DNA of 20,121 bases from NCBI GenBank assembly GCA_051746205.1, contig JBNJEU010000031.1, positions 1-20,121 of the forward strand, given 5' to 3'. Shown piece after piece: positions 13,742-20,121 of the stretch; within the stretch, counting starts at the first letter, position 1; each line of letters opens with the position of its first letter. This DNA is from Thiohalospira sp051746205. Lineage in GTDB: Bacteria > Pseudomonadota > Gammaproteobacteria > Thiohalospirales > Thiohalospiraceae. Position numbers and translations under genes: made by a program. A model generated the notes under the pieces. It was not told the DNA's origin, did no database searches, and worked only from the letters and a program-made list of their open reading frames with translations.

Positions 13742-14707
13742 TCAGCGACTCCGATGCAGCAGGTAGAGGAACAGCGGCACCCCCAGCAGCGCGGTGATCA
13801 CCCCCACCGGCAACTGCTCCGGGGCGATGAGGGTCCGCGCCAGGGTATCCGCCAGCACCAGCAGGATGCCGCCGGCCAGCGCCGCCGCCGGCAGGATCAC
13901 GCGCTGGTCGTTACCGAGCACCAGTCGCAGCATGTGCGGCACCACCAGACCGACAAAACCCACGCTGCCGGCCACGGTCACCGCCACGGCGGTGAGCAGC
14001 GCCGCAAGCAGATAGACGGTCCACTCCAGCGGCCGCACCCGGACCCCCAGTGCCGCCGCCTGCAGGCTGCCCCGCGCCAGGACATTGAGGCTGCGCCCCA
14101 GCGGCCACGCCAGCAGTGTCGCCACCGCCAGCACCGCCAGTGGCGGCCACGGGCTGCGGGCATGGGCCATGTCGCCCATCAACCAGTAGAGCATCCCCGG
14201 CAGCTCACGGGCCGGGCTCACCGCCAGCATGAAGCTGATCAGCGCCCCCCAGCCGGCGGCCACCACCACCCCGGTGAGCAGCAGCCGAGTCGGCGTCCAG
14301 CTGCCCGTGCCGTGGGCCAGTCCGAAGACCAGCAGGGTCGAGAGCAGCGCCCCGGCAAAGGCGGAGCCGGAGATCAGCATGGAGCCCAGCCCCGCCAGCA
14401 TCGCCAGCAGGGCGCCGACGGCGGCGCCCCCGGAGAGCCCGAGGACATAGGGGTCCGCCAGCGGATTGCGCAGCAGCACCTGCATCAGCGCCCCGGCCAC
14501 CGCCAGCAGCCCGCCGGTGGCGAAGGCCGCCAGCGCGCGCGGCAACCGCAGCTCCAGCACCAGCGTCTGGTGCAGCGCCGTGCCCTCGCCCCGGAGGACG
14601 GCCCAGACCGCCTCCGGCGGCACCGCCACGCTGCCCGTCGCCACGGCAAGCACCAGGCTCAGCAGGGCACCGGCCCCGAGAATGGCGATGAGCGGCACCA
14701 GCGGCAT
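13742..14707 (-). CDS. btuC: Cobalamin-type ABC importer permease
   Basis: A 321-residue FecCD-family permease with about ten membrane helices. Recognisable are R-L-P-R-A-L-A-A-F-A-T-G-G-L-L-A-V-A-G, the R-N-P-L-A-D-P-Y-V-L-G-L-S-G-G-A loop, and G-F-V-G-L-V-V-P-H-M-L-R, the coupling segment that contacts the ATPase. Two copies form the pore for vitamin B12 or siderophores. The ATG at 14707 overlaps the btuF stop by one base (TGATG). An in-frame start 17 codons upstream is possible, but it would add a Gly/Ala-rich non-family segment inside btuF. It is 3 bases from btuD. Confidence 0.88.
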   Translation of the reverse strand: MPLVPLIAILGAGALLSLVLAVATGSVAVPPEAVWAVLRGEGTALHQTLVLELRLPRALAAFATGGLLAVAGALMQVLLRNPLADPYVLGLSGGAAVGALLAMLAGLGSMLISGSAFAGALLSTLLVFGLAHGTGSWTPTRLLLTGVVVAAGWGALISFMLAVSPARELPGMLYWLMGDMAHARSPWPPLAVLAVATLLAWPLGRSLNVLARGSLQAAALGVRVRPLEWTVYLLAALLTAVAVTVAGSVGFVGLVVPHMLRLVLGNDQRVILPAAALAGGILLVLADTLARTLIAPEQLPVGVITALLGVPLFLYLLHRSR

Positions 14708-15618
14708 CAGGAATCGCTGTCCGGCCGCCGCTGCCGGGCCTCTTCCAGGGATTCGCACAGCATCCGCGTCCCTTCGAGGATCCGCGGGGTGTGGCGCTGG
14801 ATCAGCGACGGCGGGATGAAGAACAGGTTGTCACGGCGCACCGCCGTCAGATCCTCGAATTCGTGCCAGTCATCCAGCCAGTCGGCGCGTTCCTCGCCCA
14901 TGCCGCCGGCGCCGATGGCCTCCGGATCGGCGGCGATCACCGCCTCCCGGTCGATGCGCGGCACCAGCCGCTCGCTGTCGCCGAAGATGTTGCGCCCACC
15001 GCAGAGGCGGATGGCCTGTCCGATGAGATGCGCGTCGTTCACCGTCATCAGCGGCTGCTCCCAGACCTGATAGAAGAGGGTCACCGGATCGCGCCCGCCG
15101 AACTCCGTTTCCAGCGCCTCCACCTCCTCGCGGAACTCGGCCGCCGCCGTTTCGCCTTGCTCCGTGTGCCCGGTGAGGCGGCCCAACCGCTCCAGGCCAC
15201 GCGCGACATCCTCGAAACCGCGCGGCTCGCTGATATAGAGCGGGATCCCGAGCTCTTCGATCCGCTCCAGCTGGCTGCGGGGATTGCCGCTTTGCCAGCC
15301 CACCACCAGATCGGGCTCCCGGGCCACGATCCGTTCCAGGTCGAGCTGGTTGTAGCCGCCGACCCGGGGGATCTCCACCGCCTCCGGCGGGTAGTCGCTG
15401 TGCGAGACGGTCCCGACGATGCGCTCCCCCGCGCCGACGGCGAAGAGCTGCTCGGTGGTGTGCGGGGAAAGGCTGATGACCCGCTCCGGCGCCTCGTCCA
15501 GGCAGACCGCGCGGCCGGCGTTGTCCTCCACGCAGGTCGCCGCCGTCGCGGCGCCCCACGCCCCGGCGAGCAGCAGCCCGCCCAGGATCCCGTTCAGTGT
15601 GTTCAGGTATCGTTGCAT
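14707..15618 (-). CDS. btuF: Cobalamin-type periplasmic binding protein
   Basis: A 303-residue class III binding protein with a signal peptide ending near A-A-T-A-A-T. The first lobe reads R-V-I-S-L-S-P-H-T-T-E-Q-L-F-A-V-G-A-G, then Y-P-P-E-A-V-E-I-P-R-V-G-G, and P-D-L-V-V-G-W-Q-S-G-N-P-R-S-Q-L-E-R. These are BtuF motifs, including the W-x-x-G-N segment near the ligand cleft. It should capture corrinoids in the periplasm and deliver them to BtuC. Siderophore or haem binding is the main alternative. The start has GGAG upstream. Only 43 bases separate it from the DrrB-type permease gene, leaving no space for a cobalamin riboswitch. Confidence 0.88.
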   Translation of the reverse strand: MQRYLNTLNGILGGLLLAGAWGAATAATCVEDNAGRAVCLDEAPERVISLSPHTTEQLFAVGAGERIVGTVSHSDYPPEAVEIPRVGGYNQLDLERIVAREPDLVVGWQSGNPRSQLERIEELGIPLYISEPRGFEDVARGLERLGRLTGHTEQGETAAAEFREEVEALETEFGGRDPVTLFYQVWEQPLMTVNDAHLIGQAIRLCGGRNIFGDSERLVPRIDREAVIAADPEAIGAGGMGEERADWLDDWHEFEDLTAVRRDNLFFIPPSLIQRHTPRILEGTRMLCESLEEARQRRPDSDS

Positions 15619-15661
15619 GGTCTCACTCCAGCCAAGCGTCTTTCGTGAACCGTCGCGGGGC

Positions 15662-16464
15662 TCATGCCGTCCGCCGCAACAGGTACATGGTCAACGGTCC
15701 GAACACGGCGGTCAGCAGCGCGGCGGCGGCGAGCACCAGACCGACTTCGCCGAACGTGGCGGTCCCGTGCATCAGGCCGCGTACCGCCGTCACCAGCAGG
15801 GTGACGGGGTTCCAGGCCACGGCGCCCTCCAGCCACGGCGGCATGGTCGCCGGGTCGACAAAGACGTTACTGGCGAAGGTCAGCGGGAAGAGGATGAACA
15901 TCCCCACCGCCATCACCGAGTTGGGCGTGCGCAGCCGCAGCCCCAGGATCGTCCAGATCCACGACAGGGCGAAGGCGAAGACCAGCAGCAGCAGCACCGC
16001 CCCCAGCACCCCGAACAGCCCGCCGCCCGGCCGGAAGCCGAGGACCAGACCGGTGCCGATGACCACGGCGCAGCCGAGCGCATAGCGCGCCGCGTCCCCC
16101 AGCAGCGCCCCCACCAGCACCGCGGGCTGCCACAGCGGCAGGGCGCGGAAGCGGTCCATCACCCCGCGGGTCAGATCGGTGTTGAGGGTGAAACCGGTAT
16201 AGACGGTGATGAAGATCACGGTCTGCACCATGATCCCCGGCAGCAGATACTGCAGATAGTCGTCGGGGGAGCCGGCGATGGCCCCGCCGAAGAGGAAGGT
16301 GAAGATCACCGTGAACATGATCGGAAAGACGGTCACGTCGAACAGCAGGTCCGGGATGTGGCGGACCTTCAGCAACCCCCGCCAGGCGAAGACCAGCGAG
16401 GCGCGAACCGGCCCCGCCGGGCGCGGTCGGGCCGACGTCGGCAGGCGCGGCACCGGCTGTTCCC

Positions 16465-16468
<4 letters not shown>
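15662..16468 (-). CDS. ABC-2 exporter permease (DrrB-like)
   Basis: A 268-residue ABC-2 family permease with six membrane segments. After a basic/proline-rich N-terminus it has the D-L-L-F-D-V-T-V-F-P-I-M-F segment, L-L-P-G-I-M-V-Q-T, D-L-T-R-G-V-M-D-R-F-R-A-L-P (the coupling region), and N-P-V-T-L-L-V-T-A-V-R-G-L near the end. These are typical of DrrB, the daunorubicin-type drug exporter permease. The start overlaps the stop of the ATPase gene by four bases (ATGA). Substrate is unknown; DrrB homologues move many hydrophobic compounds or lipids. Confidence 0.87.
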
Positions 16469-17442
<974 letters not shown>

Positions 17443-17540
17443 TGCTCGCTCGCCCAGAGTTCGGAGTAGCCCGTCAGTCTAACATCGGTGGGTGCCGGGA
17501 TCGGGAGGGTCGTGTGGCCGCGGTTCCGAGCCCCCGCCGG

Positions 17541-18452
17541 CTAGAACGGGATCTCCCAGCGGACCATGGCGGTACGTTCGTCCGGGTCGTGGCGCAGAGC
17601 GCTCAGGGAGACGAAGACATTCCACCAGAAATGGACCGCCACGTTCTCGCCGAGCCGGTAGTTGTTGCGCTGGTGGAGCCAGCCCAGGTAGGCGCCGTAG
17701 GCGGTGGCCACGGCGGCATTGGCGGAGGTGCCGGCGCCGCTGTGGGCGAGGCCGAAGGTCACGGACGAGGCGGCCAGTCCCCAGCGCGGTCCCCAGTAGT
17801 GGCTGAAGCTGTTGTTCAGCACGCCACGGAAGAACGCCTCCTCGCCCAGGGCCACCGCGCCGTGCCGGGGGAAGGTCATCAGCGCCGCCTCGCCGCGCGA
17901 GAAATCGTCCTCGGTGCGGGTCACCCAGACCTCCTCCACCGGTGCCGTCAGGGTGGAAGCGGCGATGGCCATCGGGATGAAGGTGGTCGGCCGCAGCAGG
18001 TAGCGCGCCTGGAAGGGCGCGGCGGCCAGCTCGCGGAACCCCTCGTCGGCCGGGATCGAGGTGGTGTAGCCGGCGTTGTTGTTCATCAGCCGCCGGCTCC
18101 GGTAGGCATCATAGGAGGAGTAGAACATCGTCCCCTGGGCGATGGTGGAACTCAGGTCGGCCCACTCGCTCACCCGGTTGGTGGTGATGACCTGATTGTC
18201 GTCATCATAGCGATCGCCGAGCGCGATGTAGTCGTCGTCCTCGGCAAGATGCCGGCCGAGTCTCGAACTCACCAGATAGGTGGAGAGATGGGTCGCGCCC
18301 TTGCCCGGTTCGCCATTGATGAACTGGCCCAGCCCGGGCACGAAGAAACTCGCCGTGGCCAGCCCCCCCGCCGAGGCCACGGCCAGCCCCGGCAGGGCGA
18401 GCCAGAGCAGACCCGCCATCCAGAGGTTACGACCGCATCCCGCCCCCGTCAT
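17541..18452 (-). CDS. CPBP-type intramembrane protease with N-terminal PGLGQ module
   Basis: A 303-residue protein. It starts with a signal-like hydrophobic segment (residues 11-27). Next comes F-F-V-P-G-L-G-Q-F-I-N-G-E-P-G-K-G-A (36-53), the sequence pattern of DUF5683-like membrane modules. The C-terminal half carries the CPBP (Abi/CAAX protease) motifs: G-E-E-A-F-F-R (Glu204, Glu205, Arg209), F-G-L-A-H-S-G with His237, and H-F-W-W-N with His274 and Asn278. The metal site seems intact, so it may cut or process a membrane substrate, unknown here. A start at 18488 is possible but overlaps the upstream small gene; 18452 has a GGGGGGA ribosome site seven bases before it. Confidence 0.8.
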   Translation of the reverse strand: MTGAGCGRNLWMAGLLWLALPGLAVASAGGLATASFFVPGLGQFINGEPGKGATHLSTYLVSSRLGRHLAEDDDYIALGDRYDDDNQVITTNRVSEWADLSSTIAQGTMFYSSYDAYRSRRLMNNNAGYTTSIPADEGFRELAAAPFQARYLLRPTTFIPMAIAASTLTAPVEEVWVTRTEDDFSRGEAALMTFPRHGAVALGEEAFFRGVLNNSFSHYWGPRWGLAASSVTFGLAHSGAGTSANAAVATAYGAYLGWLHQRNNYRLGENVAVHFWWNVFVSLSALRHDPDERTAMVRWEIPF

Positions 18453-18471
18453 CGCGGATCCCCCCGGGCCA

Positions 18472-18606
18472 CTACGGCCGCTCGACATTCTGCAGCAGCT
18501 CGTTGATCACCGGCTCGTTCTTGCTGCGTGTCGGGCCCAGCCGTTTAAAGCCGCCACTGCGACGGGCATCGTACACGATGGAGCCGATGGAATCGCCGAC
18601 AGACAT
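18472..18606 (-). CDS. Predicted 44-residue protein
   Basis: A short open frame beginning M-S-V-G-D-S-I-G-S-I-V-Y-D-A and ending N-E-L-L-Q-N-V-E-R-P, with a basic middle (K-R-L-G-P-T-R-S-K-N). I do not recognise it. Support for coding: a GAGGGAG ribosome site about 11 bases before the ATG, a CATAAT -10-like element at 18631-18636 upstream, and tight placement 19 bases before the CPBP protease start. It could be a leader or partner of that protease. No membrane segment, toxin or antitoxin pattern is seen. A longer frame running to 18897 lies antisense to the Yip1 gene and is rejected. Confidence 0.5.
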   Translation of the reverse strand: MSVGDSIGSIVYDARRSGGFKRLGPTRSKNEPVINELLQNVERP

Positions 18607-18630
18607 GATGAGTTCTCCCTCTGACTCGTT

Positions 18631-18636
18631 ATTATG
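18631..18636 (-). promoter_or_regulatory. Candidate -10 for the 44-residue gene and CPBP protease
   Basis: CATAAT on the minus strand (5 of 6 consensus) in an AT-rich patch, about 25 bases before the small gene's ATG. No good -35 is found 16-18 bases upstream, so it may depend on an activator or be chance. Confidence 0.35.
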
Positions 18637-18681
18637 GCAACGAAAAGCTATCACATGATCCACTCCCGGGGGAGCCCGCGC

Positions 18682-18703
18682 GGGACCCGCCACACGTGGT
18701 CCC
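18682..18703. promoter_or_regulatory. Inverted repeat in the divergent intergenic region
   Basis: GGGACC-N10-GGTCCC, with arms at 18682-18687 and 18698-18703, near the middle of the 169-base gap between the small minus-strand gene and the plus-strand Yip1 gene. It could be an operator for a shared regulator. GC-rich short repeats also arise by chance in this genome, so support is weak. Confidence 0.25.
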
Positions 18704-18763
18704 ATCTCCTGGGTTCCGTGCCCCGGCGTGCTCCCCTGTAACACAACATCCCCCGTGGCCGCG

Positions 18764-18769
18764 TACAAT
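18764..18769 (+). promoter_or_regulatory. -10 element of a predicted leaderless yip1 transcript
   Basis: TACAAT (5 of 6 consensus) ends six bases before the ATG at 18776, so the expected +1 is the A of that ATG. No ribosome binding site precedes the ATG. The -35 region is poor. This resembles the arsR arrangement. Confidence 0.45.
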
Positions 18770-18775
18770 GAACCC

Positions 18776-19381
18776 ATGCGCCATCTGAAACTGCCCGCCG
18801 CCATCCTGTTCCGCCCCGGCGCCACTCTGCACCGGCTCGCCGGGGAGGAAGCCCCCTCGCGCGGCGAAACACTGCGGCGGCTGACCATTCCGCTCATCGT
18901 CCTCAGCGTGGTGACGAGCCAGCTGCTCTATCAGGTCATCCCCACCGGGTTGCCGCCGGAGGCGATCCCGGAGCCGGTGGGCTTCGGGATCTACAGCGCG
19001 CTGCTGATGCTTCTGGGAACCCTCTTTCTGGCCCTCTGCGCCCACTACCTGCTGGATCTCTTCCAGGGGCGGGGCGACTTCGAGCGCGCCCTGCAGGCGA
19101 CCAGCCTCGGGCTGGTGCCCGCCTGGCTCGGCAATGTCGTCGCCGCCTTCCCGTGGCCGTGGGGCAACACCATCGGCGCGCTGCTCATCCTCTACAGCGT
19201 GGTCCTGCTCCAGCGCGCCTTCACCGCGCTACTGGGCGTGCGGCGCGGCAACCGCCTCGGCCACCTCTTCGCCACGCTGGTCGCGGCGCTCTTTCTGACC
19301 TTCGTGGCGGGCTGGCTGCTGGTGGACCTGATCCCCGGTGCCGGGCCGGAGGTGCGGCTCGGGACCACCTGGCTCATCTGA
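18776..19381 (+). CDS. Yip1-family membrane protein
   Basis: A 201-residue integral membrane protein with about five helices. The N-terminus, I-L-F-R-P-G-A-T-L-H-R-L-A-G-E-E, is the usual opening of bacterial Yip1/YIP-domain proteins. Then come membrane helices near residues 35-55, 70-95, 115-135, 140-160 and 170-190. The bacterial family has no firm function; a role in membrane traffic is known only for the eukaryotic relatives. An in-frame GTG 16 codons upstream is possible, but the segment it adds is not family-like. The start at 18776 lacks a ribosome site and may be leaderless. The gene converges on the porin gene; its own terminator is not apparent. Confidence 0.82.
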   Translation: MRHLKLPAAILFRPGATLHRLAGEEAPSRGETLRRLTIPLIVLSVVTSQLLYQVIPTGLPPEAIPEPVGFGIYSALLMLLGTLFLALCAHYLLDLFQGRGDFERALQATSLGLVPAWLGNVVAAFPWPWGNTIGALLILYSVVLLQRAFTALLGVRRGNRLGHLFATLVAALFLTFVAGWLLVDLIPGAGPEVRLGTTWLI

Positions 19382-19445
19382 CGGCCGGACCACCTCGCCA
19401 ACCCCCGTCGGCGCGAACGCCGCCCGGCCGCTCGATCCCCGAACG

Positions 19446-19477
19446 AAAAAAACCCGGCCTGACGGAACCAGGCCGGG
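19446..19477 (-). terminator. Rho-independent terminator of the porin gene
   Basis: A perfect 9-bp stem, CCCGGCCTG / CAGGCCGGG (19453-19461 and 19469-19477), with a 7-base loop. On the minus strand it is followed immediately by seven T (the A run at 19446-19452). It ends the porin transcript about 110 bases past the stop codon. There is no T run for the plus strand, so it should not stop the convergent yip1 message efficiently. Confidence 0.9.
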
Positions 19478-19483
19478 AAAGAG

Positions 19484-19535
19484 GCCGCCCCTTCGGGGAG
19501 ATGTCGAAGGGCGGCGCGATGTCCCGATGCGGGAC
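19484..19535 (-). other. Two hairpins in the porin 3' untranslated region
   Basis: Between the porin stop and the terminator are an 11-bp stem with one bulged base (arms 19484-19495 and 19505-19515, loop of nine) and a perfect 6-bp stem, GTCCCG-ATG-CGGGAC (19521-19535). With the terminator hairpin they form a structured 3' end of about 110 bases. This may only stabilise the mRNA, or it may be released as a small RNA. Confidence 0.5.
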
Positions 19536-19558
19536 GGTGATGCGATGCGCGTCGGAGA

Positions 19559-20121
19559 CTAGAAGTCGTAGCGCATGCCGAGCGAGATGCCGGTGGCGGT
19601 CTCGCCATCCGCGCCGGACGGCGAGGCGGTGCGCGCCTGCTTCCACGGCGTCAGGCTGGCGTTGTCGTCGTTGTCCACCGTGGCGTAGTTGGCGTAGACG
19701 CGCAGGGCGCTGTCGAGGCGGTGCTCGACACCCACGGCCATCATCGACGAATCGGCGTCGTCCTGCTCGCCCATGGCGCGGGTGAAGTAGTGACCGCGCA
19801 GGTAAGTCTGCGGATCGAGCTTGAACTGCCCGCCAAAGCCGGTGACGGTGTTGTCACGACGATTGTCGTCGTTATCGTAGTCGTTGTTGTCGGTCAGGCT
19901 CTGATAGAAGCCCGCCAGGGTCAGACCCGGCATCAGGTCGTAGCTCACGGCCAGACGGTTGCCGGTGCTGTTGCCATTGCCGTCGTATTCATCTGAATCA
20001 TCATCGTCAGGCTCGTATTCCGCCGTGTCCTCGCCCCAGGTCTCGTTGGCGAAGGCGACCGACAGCGGACCGCTGGAGTAGGTCGCGGAGAGGCTGGTCA
20101 CGGTCTCGTCCGGGCTCTCGT
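19559..20121 (-). CDS. Outer-membrane porin, C-terminal part
   Basis: The last 187 residues of a beta-barrel porin of the Gram-negative general porin family; the 5' end is outside the window. Alternating strands such as L-A-V-S-Y-D-L-M-P-G-L-T-L-A-G-F-Y and Q-T-Y-L-R-G-H-Y-F-T-R-A are visible, and the protein ends G-M-R-Y-D-F, with the C-terminal Phe needed for insertion by the BAM complex. Loops are extremely acidic and Asn-rich (for example D-D-D-D-S-D-E-Y-D-G-N-G-N and D-N-N-D-Y-D-N-D-D-N), giving locally lower GC. Such loops would bind cations and are common in halophiles. The stop is TAG, followed by the structured 3' region and a strong terminator. Confidence 0.88.
   Translation of the reverse strand, partial: ESPDETVTSLSATYSSGPLSVAFANETWGEDTAEYEPDDDDSDEYDGNGNSTGNRLAVSYDLMPGLTLAGFYQSLTDNNDYDNDDNRRDNTVTGFGGQFKLDPQTYLRGHYFTRAMGEQDDADSSMMAVGVEHRLDSALRVYANYATVDNDDNASLTPWKQARTASPSGADGETATGISLGMRYDF

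Noticed and set aside
11302..15070. Long plus-strand frames (to 13428 and from 12980)
   Set aside because: Antisense to pit, btuD and btuC, with no recognisable domain and the same low-complexity composition.
15619..15661. Cobalamin riboswitch before btuF
   Set aside because: Only 43 bases are available, far less than the roughly 200 needed.
18472..18606. Small gene as part of a toxin-antitoxin pair
   Set aside because: Neither it nor the adjacent protease carries toxin or antitoxin motifs.
19721..19996. Plus-strand frame rich in Val/Ile
   Set aside because: It is the complement of the Asp/Asn codon stretches of the porin.

Overview
The window is about 20 kb of dense, very GC-rich DNA from a Gram-negative bacterium, most likely a gammaproteobacterium. 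Evidence for Gram-negative: an outer-membrane porin, a BtuF-type periplasmic binding protein, a monofunctional peptidoglycan glycosyltransferase and a lipoprotein cytochrome c. The strongly acidic Asp/Asn-rich porin loops hint at a halophilic lineage, perhaps Ectothiorhodospiraceae-like, but the taxon is not fixed by anything seen here.

Left edge (1-2319, plus strand): the tail of a cupin protein, then an EAL-domain c-di-GMP phosphodiesterase, mtgA and a lipoprotein cytochrome c. Region 2333-4316 (minus) is an arsenic-type operon: an ArsR repressor with the ELCVCEL metal site, a DUF318/ArsP-type permease, a small protein ending in two Cys-Cys pairs, and a CxxC thioredoxin-fold protein. Its promoter is readable, with an inverted repeat flanking the -35, and the predicted transcript start falls on the arsR ATG.

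Region 4395-9899 (minus) is the most remarkable part: six tightly linked genes that look like a complete polyprenyl-phosphate D-arabinofuranose pathway. In transcription order they are a UbiA-family phosphoribosyl transferase, a GtrA membrane protein, a DprE1-like oxidase, a DprE2-like reductase, a GT39-type membrane glycosyltransferase and a HAD phosphatase. Five of these junctions are either 4-base overlaps or a 10-base gap. This pathway is best known from mycobacterial cell-wall arabinan; in Gram-negatives it has been described for pilin glycosylation in some Pseudomonas aeruginosa strains. No acceptor protein or polymer gene is present in the window.

Region 10023-12837 (minus) holds an Nramp-like transporter that lacks the canonical metal-binding residues and a PiT phosphate transporter with a possible Pho-box-like direct repeat upstream. 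Region 12947-17442 (minus) is a five-gene ABC run: a DrrAB-type exporter followed by BtuF, BtuC and BtuD homologues (cobalamin uptake).

Right part: a CPBP-type membrane protease with an unusual N-terminal module sits downstream of a 44-residue predicted protein (both minus), divergent from a Yip1-family membrane protein (plus) that also appears to start leaderless. The Yip1 gene converges on the 3' end of a porin, which runs off the right edge and is followed by a hairpin-rich 3' region ending in a clear Rho-independent terminator. No intergenic stretch exceeds 300 bases. No rRNA, tRNA, CRISPR array or insertion sequence was recognised.
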